A stretch of 35,548 nt of DNA, taken from positions 1-35,548 of the forward strand of contig JANWVO010000023.1 in assembly GCA_025056865.1 (NCBI GenBank). Reading direction: 5' to 3'. The position numbers and the translations under genes were made by a program. Each line of letters opens with the position of its first letter. The stretch's first letter is position 1. Shown piece after piece: positions 22,883 through 30,274 of the stretch. Below the pieces are notes generated by a model. It did no database searches. It was not told the DNA's origin and saw only the letters and a program-made list of their open reading frames with translations. Source of the stretch: Bryobacteraceae bacterium. Its GTDB lineage: Bacteria; Acidobacteriota; Terriglobia; Bryobacterales; Bryobacteraceae.

Positions 22883-23518
22883 CTATTGCTGCAAAAAGGG
22901 GTTCATTTCTTTTTCGCGGCCGATGGTGGTTTCGGGGCCGTGGCCGCAGATGACGCGGGTTTCCCCGGGCAGGACGAGCAGTTTCGTGTGAATGGACTTC
23001 AGGATCTGCTTCGGGTCGCCGCCGGGCAGGTCGGTGCGGCCGATGGAGTCGCGGAAGAGCGTGTCGCCGGCGACGAGGAGGTTTTCGGCGGGGACGTAGA
23101 GGGCGACGCTGCCCTGGGTGTGGCCGGGGGTGTGGAGGACGTGCATGACGACGCCGCCGAGCGTGAGCGTGTCGCCTTCCTTCGGATGGGCGTCGACCTC
23201 GGTGCGGGGCGGGGCGGGCATGCCGAGCCACTGGGCCTGGAGCGCGATGTGGTCGTACTGGTCCTGGTCGTCGGCGTGCATGAAGACGGGCGCGCCGGTG
23301 ACATGCTTGAGCTTTGCGGCTCCGCCGATGTGATCGATGTGGCCGTGGGTGATGAAGATCGCCTTGACGCGGTAGTTGCGCCCGCGGAGGAGCGCGAGGA
23401 GGCGGTCGAGGTCGGTGCCGTCGCCGGGATCGACGACGATGGCGTCGCCCGAGGCTTCGTCGGCGAAGACCGAGCAGTTGCACTGGAGAAGGCCCGTGGG
23501 AAGAATCTCGTGGGTCAT
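22883..23518 (-). CDS. Metallo-beta-lactamase-fold hydrolase (glyoxalase II-like, YcbL type)
   Basis: The 211-residue product has the metal motif THGHIDH (His58, His60, Asp62, His63), followed by His133 (HTPGHT), Asp152 (AGDTLF) and His193 (CGHGPET), a complete binuclear site. Length and the GRTDLPGGDPKQI stretch fit the short glyoxalase II-like YcbL group that lacks the C-terminal substrate domain. The substrate is probably a thioester, but unproven. The ATG at 23518 has TATACT 9 bases upstream and no strong ribosome-binding site. It diverges from the small membrane-protein gene across 38 bases. Confidence 0.88.
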   Translation of the reverse strand: MTHEILPTGLLQCNCSVFADEASGDAIVVDPGDGTDLDRLLALLRGRNYRVKAIFITHGHIDHIGGAAKLKHVTGAPVFMHADDQDQYDHIALQAQWLGMPAPPRTEVDAHPKEGDTLTLGGVVMHVLHTPGHTQGSVALYVPAENLLVAGDTLFRDSIGRTDLPGGDPKQILKSIHTKLLVLPGETRVICGHGPETTIGREKEMNPFLQQ

Positions 23519-23527
23519 TTCCACATC

Positions 23528-23535
23528 AGTATAAA
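23528..23535. promoter_or_regulatory. Overlapping divergent -10 boxes, MBL hydrolase / small membrane protein
   Basis: AGTATAAA holds TATACT for the minus strand (23528-23533, 9 bases before the ATG at 23518) and TATAAA for the plus strand (23530-23535, 21 bases before the ATG at 23557). Each matches the consensus at five of six positions. Confidence 0.45.
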
Positions 23536-23556
23536 CTTGGAAAGCGAGTTTTCCGC

Positions 23557-23901
23557 ATGAATGACGCACTGCTGTACCTGCATCTGGTTCTGGCCGTCCT
23601 GATCTGCGCGCTGCTGCTGGCAGCGAAAGTCCGGCGCTGGAGGCGGCTGAGCGCGGCGGCGGCGCTGCTGCTGCTGCTGACGGGCGCGCACAACTTCGCG
23701 ACGCGGATGCAGGCTCCGCCGCCGGGATGGCACGCGCTGGCCGGGATCAAGGCGCTCGCCGGGCTGCATGCGCTGGCGATGGTGTTCCTGCTGGCGCGGG
23801 GCGGACCGGAGGAGAAGGAGAGGCGGTGGCGGAAGAGCGCGCTGATCAGCGCGGGGCTGACCCTCGGCATGGGCCTGTACCTGAGCAACATCCTGCGGTG
23901 A
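23557..23901 (+). CDS. Small integral membrane protein of unknown function
   Basis: The product has 114 residues with three or four hydrophobic segments: about 5-23 (LLYLHLVLAVLICALLLAA), 32-42, 61-81 (LAGIKALAGLHALAMVFLL) and 96-112. A conserved-looking THNF-like GAHNFATRM loop and an RRWRKSALISAG segment separate them. I do not recognise the family. It stands 7 bases before ygfZ on the same strand, so it is probably co-transcribed with it. The start has a GGAAAGCGAG stretch upstream, and the TATAAA box at 23530 supports it. Confidence 0.75.
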   Translation: MNDALLYLHLVLAVLICALLLAAKVRRWRRLSAAAALLLLLTGAHNFATRMQAPPPGWHALAGIKALAGLHALAMVFLLARGGPEEKERRWRKSALISAGLTLGMGLYLSNILR

Positions 23902-23908
23902 GGGAGCG

Positions 23909-24772
23909 ATGAGCGGATACGAAGCGCTGCGGAACGCGGCAGCCTGGATGGACCTGTCCGCGCGCGGACGCATCCGCGCGACCGGGGAAGACCGCAAGCG
24001 GCTGCTGCACGCGATGTGCACGAACCATGTGGAGCAGATGCAGCCGGGCGATGCGGTCTACGCTTTCTTCCTGAACGCGCAGGGGCGGATCCTGGCCGAT
24101 GCGTGGATCTACTGCGGCGAGGACCATCTGCTGATCGACACCGAGCCGGAGCTGCGGCGGAAGGTGTACGAGCATCTGGACCGCTACATCATCGCCGACG
24201 ACGTGACGCTGGAAGACATCACGGAGCAGACGGCGGAGATCGCCGTGGAAGGGCCGCAGGCGGTCGCGGCGCCGCGGTTCGGGACGGTGTTTGCGGCGAG
24301 CGCGACCGGGCAGCCGGGCGTGCGGATGATCGTGCCGGCGACCGAAAAGGAAGCGGTGACGGGCGCGCTGCGGGCGGCGGGGATCGAGGAGGCGACGCTG
24401 GAGGAAGCGCGCGTGGTGCGCATCGAGAACGGCGTGCCGCGCTACGGGGAGGACATCAGCGACGCCCATCTGGTGCATGAGACGCAGCAACTGCACGCGG
24501 TGCACTTCCAGAAGGGCTGCTATCTGGGGCAGGAGATCGTGGAGCGGGTGCGCGCCCGCGGGCAGGTGCACCGGAAGCTGTACGCGCTGCGGATCGAGGC
24601 GGCGGAGCCGCCGGCGGCGGGCGAGAAGGTGTTTTCGGGCGGGGAAGAGGCGGGCGTGATCACGTCGGCGGCGTGGTCGCCCGCGCAGGGATGCGTGCGG
24701 GCGCTGGCGTATCTGCGGAAGCTGGACAGGCTGTCAGTGGCCGGCGCGGCGGCGCAGCTCGTGCAGCACTGA
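23909..24772 (+). CDS. ygfZ: YgfZ/GcvT-type folate-binding iron-sulfur repair protein
   Basis: The 287-residue product carries the diagnostic KGCYLGQE motif with Cys204, after GDAVYAFFLNAQGRILAD near residues 47-64 and ENGVPRYGEDI before the motif. This is the YgfZ/CAF17 family, which uses tetrahydrofolate and supports assembly or repair of certain [4Fe-4S] proteins. It is somewhat shorter than the E. coli protein. The ATG at 23909 is preceded by AGGGAG. It follows the small membrane-protein gene by 7 bases. Its end overlaps the opposing PHP gene by 39 bases, the longest convergent overlap here. Confidence 0.92.
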   Translation: MSGYEALRNAAAWMDLSARGRIRATGEDRKRLLHAMCTNHVEQMQPGDAVYAFFLNAQGRILADAWIYCGEDHLLIDTEPELRRKVYEHLDRYIIADDVTLEDITEQTAEIAVEGPQAVAAPRFGTVFAASATGQPGVRMIVPATEKEAVTGALRAAGIEEATLEEARVVRIENGVPRYGEDISDAHLVHETQQLHAVHFQKGCYLGQEIVERVRARGQVHRKLYALRIEAAEPPAAGEKVFSGGEEAGVITSAAWSPAQGCVRALAYLRKLDRLSVAGAAAQLVQH

Positions 24773-25588
24773 GAGGCGCACGCGGGCGCCGCCCGCGTCG
24801 CCGGGCCGCAGGTCCGGGGTGCGGAGGCCGTGATAGTCGGAGCCGCCGGTGACGGCGAGGCCGTACTTGCGGGCGAGCTGGAAGTAACGCGAGGCGGCGC
24901 GCTGGTCGTGATCGGGGTGCCAGACTTCGATGGCGGCGAGGCCTGCATCGACGAGACGGCGGAGGATGCGCTCCTCGGCGGCGGGGTCCTGCTGGTTGAG
25001 GCGGCGCGGGTGGGCGAGCGAGGCGACGCCGCCGGCGGCGCGGATGCGGGCGATGCACTCTTCGGGAGAGGGGTCTTCCTTTTCGACGTAGGCGGGCGCG
25101 CCTTCGGCGAGCAGCGCATCAATGGCGGCGCGGACGGAAGGGAAGTAGCCTTTGCGGACGAGGACCTCGGCGAAATGGGGCCGCGCCGTGACGTGGCGGG
25201 CGAGGGCTTCGGCCTCTTCGAGCCGCACGTCGTAGCCGAGCGCCTGGAGCCGCCGGGCCATGGCCTGGTTGCGCGCGCGGCGGCGCCCGTGCAGGGATTC
25301 GAGCCACGCGGAGAAACCGTCATGCGGGGGCTGGAAGAAGTAGCCGAGCACGTGCACGGTGCGGCGGAGCTCGTCGGGCTCGTCGGCGCGGCGGGCGCTG
25401 ATTTCAATGCCGCGGATGAATTCGAGGCCGCAGCGGTCGCTTTCGGCGGCGGCTTCATCGACGCCGGCGAGCGTGTCGTGATCGGTGAGCGCGAGCGCTT
25501 CGAGGCCGAGCTGCGCCGCGAGCCGCACGAGCGCGGCAGGGGAATCGGTGCCGTCGCTGAGGGAGGAGTGGGTGTGCAGATCGATCAA
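24734..25588 (-). CDS. PHP-domain phosphoesterase (TrpH/YciV, RNase AM type)
   Basis: The 284-residue product opens directly with the metal motif IDLHTHSSLSDGT, followed by ALTDHDT, GIEIS, an internal helical insertion (about 85-150), VASLAHPR, EVWHPDHD and the terminal GSDYHG. All nine usual metal-ligand positions look present. Homologues act on 3',5'-nucleoside bisphosphates or as 5'-3' RNA exonucleases. The start must be the TTG at 25588, because no ATG or GTG precedes the first motif. TATCAT stands exactly 6 bases upstream. There is no ribosome-binding site, so this looks like a leaderless TTG start. Confidence 0.9.
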   Translation of the reverse strand: MIDLHTHSSLSDGTDSPAALVRLAAQLGLEALALTDHDTLAGVDEAAAESDRCGLEFIRGIEISARRADEPDELRRTVHVLGYFFQPPHDGFSAWLESLHGRRRARNQAMARRLQALGYDVRLEEAEALARHVTARPHFAEVLVRKGYFPSVRAAIDALLAEGAPAYVEKEDPSPEECIARIRAAGGVASLAHPRRLNQQDPAAEERILRRLVDAGLAAIEVWHPDHDQRAASRYFQLARKYGLAVTGGSDYHGLRTPDLRPGDAGGARVRLSVLHELRRRAGH

Positions 25589-25594
25589 GGAAAC

Positions 25595-25600
25595 ATGATA
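25595..25600 (-). promoter_or_regulatory. -10 box (TATCAT) 6 bases before the PHP gene's TTG start
   Basis: Minus-strand TATCAT, then GTTTCC, then TTG. This is the same 6-base spacing as at the TonB receptor and S9 peptidase genes. Confidence 0.45.
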
Positions 25601-25634
25601 GCGGGGCGCGGCAGGAGGCGCGCAAGGGAGGAAT

Positions 25635-26276
25635 TCACGGGCGGCGGATGAGTTCGCCGGGATGCTGAAGGCCGCCGATGCGGAATTCGAAGACTTCCTG
25701 GCCGATGGTGGCGACGAGGCGGCCGTCGCCGAGCTTCTTTTCGGGCGCTTCGAAGAAGATGGCGCCGTCGGTGGATTCGCCGGGCTGCAATTTGACGGCG
25801 ACGAGGACGATGGCGCTGGCGGCGGCAGCAGCCTTGAGCCTGGGGCTGGAGACTTCGGCGAGGGCCTGCTGGCGGCGCTGCTCGTAGCCGTTGGTGGAGC
25901 GGATGCGCGTCATTCCGTAGAGGCCCATTTCGTAGAGCGTGACCATGCGGATGACGTCGTTGCGGCCGGAACGCTCGAGGAAGGTCTGCACGACACGGCG
26001 CGGGGGCACGGCCTGGAGGACGCGGCCGTCTTCGCGGATGAAGCGGAAGTCCTCGGGACGGACGAGGCGGACGCCATCGGAGCCGTTGGCGATGGCGACC
26101 TGGAGGATGACGTAGTTTCGGATCTGCGCAGGCAGCGGCGCGAACATGACCGTGAGGCCTTCGCGGGTGAGCGTCTGGTAGCGGAGGCCGCCGGATTCGA
26201 ACTCGATCACCTGCCCCTGAAGCAGCGGCGCCGCCATGCAGGCCGCCAGCAGGATCGCATGGCGGAACAGATTCAT
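25635..26276 (-). CDS. Secreted protein of unknown function
   Basis: The product has 213 residues with a signal peptide (about 1-20, FRHAILLAACMAAPLLQG). The mature part has a strand-rich section (NYVILQVAIANGSDGVRLVRPEDFRFIREDGRVLQ in outline) suggesting an immunoglobulin-like sandwich, then an alanine-rich helix (KAAAAASAIVLVAVKLQPGES) and a C-terminal strand pair. Similar proteins with an internal hydrophobic Ala stretch occur in acidobacterial genomes, with no known function. The ATG at 26276 is preferred to the upstream TTG at 26285. TATCAT stands 8 bases upstream, with GGAAG between. It lies between the HNH and PHP genes on the same strand, each about 40-46 bases away. Confidence 0.72.
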   Translation of the reverse strand: MNLFRHAILLAACMAAPLLQGQVIEFESGGLRYQTLTREGLTVMFAPLPAQIRNYVILQVAIANGSDGVRLVRPEDFRFIREDGRVLQAVPPRRVVQTFLERSGRNDVIRMVTLYEMGLYGMTRIRSTNGYEQRRQQALAEVSSPRLKAAAAASAIVLVAVKLQPGESTDGAIFFEAPEKKLGDGRLVATIGQEVFEFRIGGLQHPGELIRRP

Positions 26277-26284
26277 CACTTCCA

Positions 26285-26290
26285 ATGATA
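26285..26290 (-). promoter_or_regulatory. -10 box (TATCAT) 8 bases before the secreted unknown
   Basis: The minus-strand sequence TATCATTGGAAGTG runs straight into the ATG at 26276, so this gene can be transcribed apart from the HNH gene 40 bases upstream. Confidence 0.4.
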
Positions 26291-26316
26291 AACGGGGGCT
26301 GAGGACGGGCCGGGAA

Positions 26317-26847
26317 TCAGTAGAACAGGTATTTCTGCCAGCGTTCGTCGCTGCGGCCGAGCATGCGCATGATGTGGCGGCCGGTGTGGAGGTTGTAGGG
26401 GCGCGGCGGGTGGAGCAGCTTCATGCCGGCCTCTTCGGGGGTGCGGTTGCCTTTCCTGTTGTTGCAGGCGTGGCAGCAGGCGACGAGGTTCTCCCAACTG
26501 GTTTCGCCGCCGCGGGAGCGGGGGATGACGTGGTCGAGGGTGAGTTCGGCGGCGGGGAAGGTCTTGTGGCAGTACTGGCAGGTGTAGCGGTCGCGCATGA
26601 GGATGTTCTTGCGGCTGAGGGCGCGGTTCTGGCGGGGGATGCGGCGGTAGTCGAGGAGGCGGATGACGCTGGGGAGCTGGAACGTGGCCCGCGGGGCCTG
26701 GAACACGATGGGGCTGTGTTCTTCGGCGCGCGCCACTCCCTTGAGGATGAGCACGAGCGCGCGGCGGGCGGCGCAGATATTGATCGGCTCATAGCTCGCA
26801 TTCAGCACGAGCACGGGGGTGTGGAGTCGGTCAATGTTCGCGTTCAT
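26317..26847 (-). CDS. HNH endonuclease
   Basis: The 176-residue product begins [23 protein letters not shown], an N-terminal module typical of a widespread small HNH family. The nuclease follows: a zinc CxxC in CQYCHK, the catalytic [13 protein letters not shown] and a second CxxC in [13 protein letters not shown] (about 98-140). Chromosomal members are common and conserved across Acidobacteriota and Cyanobacteria, so this is probably a resident gene and not a homing element; its role is not known. The ATG at 26847 has GAGGTG 7 bases upstream. It overlaps the end of comF by 17 bases, so the two genes are linked. The frame remains open upstream to 27003, but that part shadows comF. Confidence 0.88.
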   Translation of the reverse strand: MNANIDRLHTPVLVLNASYEPINICAARRALVLILKGVARAEEHSPIVFQAPRATFQLPSVIRLLDYRRIPRQNRALSRKNILMRDRYTCQYCHKTFPAAELTLDHVIPRSRGGETSWENLVACCHACNNRKGNRTPEEAGMKLLHPPRPYNLHTGRHIMRMLGRSDERWQKYLFY

Positions 26848-27637
26848 GCACGGACACCTCTGGGGAGGAATTCCGGAGCGCGGGGATGCCCGGGCGCCGG
26901 TCGGCGCGGGCCAGAGTAAAGACGCCGACGTGGGCGGCTCCGCTGCGGCGGAGCGTGGCAGCGGCGGCGTTGACGGTGGCTCCGGTGGTGAGCACGTCGT
27001 CAATCAACAGGAGACGTCTGCCGCGGATGGCGGCGGGGTCCCCGGTGGCGAAGCAGCCGCGGATGTTGTCGCGGCGCTGGCGGCCGGTGAGGCCCGCCTG
27101 GGCCGCCGTGTGGCGCGTGCGGCGCAGGGCGCAAAGGACGGGGATGCCGGTGTGGCGCGAGAGTTCGCGGGCGAGCAGCAGGGCCTGATCGAAGCCGCGC
27201 GAGAAGCGGCGGCGCCAATGGGAGGGCACGGGCACGAGGAAATCGAAGAGCTGGTCGCGCGGGTAGGCGCGGGCCATCATCTGGCCGAAGGGGCGGGCCA
27301 GCGGCTTCATGCGGGCGTACTTGAACAGGTGGATGAGATCGCGCAGCCTGCCTTCGTAGGCTCCGCAGGTCCAGGCGGCGTCGAAGGCGGTGGCTCCGGC
27401 GGCGCAGAGGCGGCAGAGGCCATCGGCGTTGAGCGGCTTTGCGTTGAGGAAGGGCGTGCGGCAGCGCAGGCAGGCGAACTCCGCGAGGAACGGCTGGGGA
27501 GGCTGAAGGCAGTGCGGACAAACGGGAACGGCGGAAAATGTTTCCAGGGGCGCGCCGCAGATGCGGCAATCGTCGGGGAAAAGAAGCGCGAGGAGGTTTT
27601 CTCCGGCCCGCGCGAGCCAGCGCGCCGGAGGGAGGAT
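26831..27637 (-). CDS. comF: ComF-type phosphoribosyltransferase with zinc ribbon; start codon unclear
   Basis: The C-terminal part is a type I PRTase: [19 protein letters not shown], then RRDNIRGCF and the PRPP loop [14 protein letters not shown]. The same frame continues upstream without a break into a zinc-ribbon domain with cysteine pairs CRIC, CPHC, CLRC and CRLC, then [15 protein letters not shown]. This is the normal ComF layout, a protein needed for DNA uptake or handling of incoming single-stranded DNA. However, no ATG, GTG or TTG occurs in frame before 27310, which lies after the zinc ribbon; the frame opens at 27727. An ATC at 27637 would give a normal N-terminus and I use it provisionally. 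HNH follows with a 17-base overlap. Confidence 0.75.
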   Translation of the reverse strand: MLPPARWLARAGENLLALLFPDDCRICGAPLETFSAVPVCPHCLQPPQPFLAEFACLRCRTPFLNAKPLNADGLCRLCAAGATAFDAAWTCGAYEGRLRDLIHLFKYARMKPLARPFGQMMARAYPRDQLFDFLVPVPSHWRRRFSRGFDQALLLARELSRHTGIPVLCALRRTRHTAAQAGLTGRQRRDNIRGCFATGDPAAIRGRRLLLIDDVLTTGATVNAAAATLRRSGAAHVGVFTLARADRRPGIPALRNSSPEVSVHEREH

Positions 27638-27672
27638 CTCTGCCTTGGCAGGGGGGCTACTAGGGAAGACCC

Positions 27673-27692
27673 ACCTCCTTGCCCTATTTATA
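27673..27692 (-). promoter_or_regulatory. Promoter and strong Shine-Dalgarno upstream of comF
   Basis: On the minus strand TATAAA (27692-27687) is followed by TAGGGC and AAGGAGGT (27680-27673), a near-perfect ribosome-binding site. No start codon follows at a normal distance in the comF frame; a GTG overlapping it runs four codons to TAG. On the plus strand TATTTA (27685-27690) could serve the ABC-F gene. Confidence 0.45.
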
Positions 27693-27741
27693 CCATGCGC
27701 CCGGACGCGGCGGAGGGCCGGCGTGGTTCACTGATATCAGG

Positions 27742-29526
27742 ATGGGCGTGCTGCTGACCTGCCAGGGGATCTCGAAACAATTCGGCGCCACCGTGTTGTT
27801 TGAAGGGCTGACGGCGGCCGTGCACGAGGGCGAGCGCCACGGGCTGGTGGGGCCGAACGGCGCGGGCAAGTCGACGCTGCTGAAGATCCTGGCCGGGCTG
27901 GAGGCGCCGGACGCGGGAACGGTGTCGCTGCGCAAAGGGGCGAGGGTGGCCTATGTCAGCCAGGAGCCGGAGTTTCCTGCGGGCGTGACGGCGGGGCAGG
28001 TGCTGGAGGAGGCGGCGCACGAGGAGTCCGCGGCGAAGACGCTGCTGGGGCAGGCGGGCTTCCGCGACCCGGAGGTCCGCGTGGAGAGCCTTTCGGGGGG
28101 CTGGCGGAAGCGGCTGGCGCTGGCGGCCGCGCTGGCGCGGAAGCCGGACCTGCTGCTGCTGGACGAGCCGACCAACCATCTGGACATCGCCGGCATCGAG
28201 TGGCTGGAAGAGACGCTCGCGGAGGGCGAATTCGCCGTCATCGTGATCAGCCACGACCGTTATTTCCTGGAGAACACCGCCACGCACATGATGGAGCTGA
28301 ACCGCGCGTTTCCGGGCGGGCTGTTCCGCGTGGACGGCAACTACAGCGCGTATCTGGAGAAGCGCGAGCAGTTCTTCGAGGCGCAGGCCAAGGCGCAGGC
28401 GTCGCTGGCGGCGAAGGTGCGCCGGGAGATCGAGTGGCTGCGGCGCGGCGCGAAGGCGAGGACGCGGAAGGCGAAGGCGCGCGTGGAAGCGGCGCAGGCG
28501 ATGATCGAGGCGCTCGAGCAGGCGGGCGCGCGGAGCACGGCGGAAACGGCGCGCATCGATTTCACCGCCACGGACCGGCGCACGAAGAAGCTGGTGGAGC
28601 TGGAAGGGGTGTCGCTGCGGGTGGGCGGGCGCGAGCTGTTCCGCGACGTTTCGCTGGTGCTCTCGCCGGGGCGGAGGCTGGGAGTGGCCGGGCCGAACGG
28701 CAGCGGCAAGACGAGCTTCCTGCGGCTGCTTCTGGGGGAGCTGGAGGCTTCGCGGGGCGAGGTGAAGCGGGCTCCGGCGCTGCGCATGGTGTATTTCGAG
28801 CAGCACCGGCGGCAGGTGGATCCCTCGCTGCCGCTGCGGCGGGCGCTGGCGCCGGAAGGGGACACGGTGATCTACCTGGGCCGTCCGGTGCACGTGAACG
28901 GATGGGCGAAGCGGTTCCTGTTCCGCGAGGAGCAACTGGTGCAGCCGGTGTCGAGCCTCTCCGGGGGCGAGCGCGCGCGTCTGCATCTGGCGCGGCTGAT
29001 GCTGGAGCCCGCCGACGTGCTGCTGCTGGACGAGCCGACCAACGACCTGGACATTCCGACGCTGGACGTGCTGGAGGAGAGCCTGCTGGAGTTTCCGGGC
29101 GCGGTGGTGCTGGTGACGCACGACCGCTATCTGATGGACCGCGTGGCCAACGGCGTGCTGGGCCTGGACGGCGAAGGAGGCAGCGGGCTGTTCGCGGACC
29201 TGAACCAGTGGGAGGAATGGCTGGAGCAGCGGGCGCGGGAGAAAGCGCGCGCCGCACGCGCGGAAGCTGCCGCGCCGCCGCGCAGCGCCGCGGCGGCTCC
29301 GAAGAAGCGGCTGTCCTATCTCGAACAGCGCGAGTACGAGCAGATCGAGCAGCGCATCGCAGAAGCCGAGGCGAGGCTCGCCGGCGCGCAGGCGCGGCTT
29401 CAGGCTCCGGAGACGGTGTGCGACCCGGCGAAGCTGGCCGCCTGCTGGGAAGAAGTGCGCGCGGCGCAGGAGGAAGTGGACCGGCTGTACGCGCGGTGGG
29501 CGGAGCTGGAGGAGAAGCTCGGCTGA
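27742..29526 (+). CDS. ABC-F family ATPase (Uup-like)
   Basis: A 594-residue soluble protein with two ABC domains and no membrane segments. Domain 1 has Walker A GPNGAGKST (37-45), signature LSGGW and Walker B LLLLDEPTNHLD. Then comes a basic helical linker (about 205-270, REQFFEAQAKAQASLAAKVRREIE). Domain 2 has GPNGSGKTS, LSGGE and LLLDEPTNDLD. A C-terminal coiled coil follows an Ala/Pro-rich hinge (about 510-594), as in Uup, which binds branched DNA and ribosomes. ABC-F proteins act on the ribosome's E site; Uup is the closest layout. I choose the ATG at 27742, which begins MGVLLTCQGISKQFG; the frame extends to 27679 without homology. It ends 8 bases before the opposing yceH. Confidence 0.92.
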   Translation: MGVLLTCQGISKQFGATVLFEGLTAAVHEGERHGLVGPNGAGKSTLLKILAGLEAPDAGTVSLRKGARVAYVSQEPEFPAGVTAGQVLEEAAHEESAAKTLLGQAGFRDPEVRVESLSGGWRKRLALAAALARKPDLLLLDEPTNHLDIAGIEWLEETLAEGEFAVIVISHDRYFLENTATHMMELNRAFPGGLFRVDGNYSAYLEKREQFFEAQAKAQASLAAKVRREIEWLRRGAKARTRKAKARVEAAQAMIEALEQAGARSTAETARIDFTATDRRTKKLVELEGVSLRVGGRELFRDVSLVLSPGRRLGVAGPNGSGKTSFLRLLLGELEASRGEVKRAPALRMVYFEQHRRQVDPSLPLRRALAPEGDTVIYLGRPVHVNGWAKRFLFREEQLVQPVSSLSGGERARLHLARLMLEPADVLLLDEPTNDLDIPTLDVLEESLLEFPGAVVLVTHDRYLMDRVANGVLGLDGEGGSGLFADLNQWEEWLEQRAREKARAARAEAAAPPRSAAAAPKKRLSYLEQREYEQIEQRIAEAEARLAGAQARLQAPETVCDPAKLAACWEEVRAAQEEVDRLYARWAELEEKLG

Positions 29527-29534
29527 GCGGCGGC

Positions 29535-30188
29535 CTACGGCTGCGGGCGGCTGCCGCCGGCGAGGGCCTCGAGCTGCTGCTGGAGGCTGCGAAGCTGGCC
29601 GCGCAATTCGTCGACGGCGGCTTCGAGCTGTTCGAGGCGCTGCTCGAGCGGGGGCTTGTGCGGCTGCGGCGGGATGGCCGCAACGGGTTCCGCGCCGAAG
29701 CGGTGCATCCACCGGTTCTCCTTCATGCCGGGCAGCCGCTCGAGCTGGACGACGAGCGGCTCGGGCTCGCGTTCGGCGAGGCGGCGCAGGGTGTTGAGCA
29801 CGGCGTCGAGGTCGCTGAATTCGTGGAGGCGCTCGGTGCGGGTGCGGAGCTCGCCGGCGGTCTGGGGGCCGCGCAGCAGCAGCACGGTGAGCACGGCCTG
29901 TTCGCTGCGGCGCAGCTCGAGGCGCTCGACGAGGAGGTGGCGGTACTTCGTCACGCGGCTGCCGTGCTCGAGCACGGAGCGGACCCAGCCCTGCTGTTCG
30001 AGACGATGGAGAGCCGCGTGGACGGCCGTTTCGTCGTAATCGGTGACGGGTTCGCGGTTGGTCTTCTGGTTGCAGGCGTTGACGAGGGCGTTCAGCGACA
30101 GCGGGTAGTATTCCGGCGTGGCGAGGTCCTTTTCGGAAAGCGCGCCGAGGACGCGGATTTCGATGTCATCCAGCGCGAAGGCAGCCAT
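29535..30188 (-). CDS. yceH: YceH/DUF480 family protein
   Basis: The 217-residue product begins with the family hallmark LDDIEIRVLGALSEKDLATPEYYPLSLNALVNACNQK in outline, followed by two winged-helix domains. The second includes LRRSEQAVLTVLLLRGPQTAGELRTR. A C-terminal coiled coil (about 180-212, QRLEQLEAAVDELRGQLRS) closes it. E. coli YceH is of this type; the molecular role is unknown, though the folds suggest DNA or protein binding. The ATG at 30188 has AGGAG 12 bases upstream, a little far. It diverges from malQ. Confidence 0.92.
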   Translation of the reverse strand: MAAFALDDIEIRVLGALSEKDLATPEYYPLSLNALVNACNQKTNREPVTDYDETAVHAALHRLEQQGWVRSVLEHGSRVTKYRHLLVERLELRRSEQAVLTVLLLRGPQTAGELRTRTERLHEFSDLDAVLNTLRRLAEREPEPLVVQLERLPGMKENRWMHRFGAEPVAAIPPQPHKPPLEQRLEQLEAAVDELRGQLRSLQQQLEALAGGSRPQP

Positions 30189-30256
30189 GCGCAGAGAGTC
30201 TCCTGAAAGCCATTGAAGCAGACGGCGCGGCGGGGCGCTGCCGGGCGGGTTCCGGC

Positions 30257-30262
30257 TACAAT
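30257..30262 (+). promoter_or_regulatory. -10 box (TACAAT) 12 bases before malQ
   Basis: GGCTACAATTGAG gives TACAAT (five of six consensus positions), ending 12 bases before the ATG at 30275. No ribosome-binding site follows, so the leader would be about 5 bases. Confidence 0.5.
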
Positions 30263-30274
30263 TGAGATTCGCTC

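Noticed and set aside
26317-26847. HNH gene as a homing endonuclease or mobile element
   Set aside because: Codon use matches its neighbours, it overlaps comF as in an operon, no intron or intein surrounds it, and the family is widely conserved in chromosomes.
28200-30206. Plus-strand ORF of 668 codons spanning the end of the ABC-F gene and yceH
   Set aside because: Gly/Ala/Arg-rich shadow of ABC-F in one half and antisense of yceH in the other; no domain.
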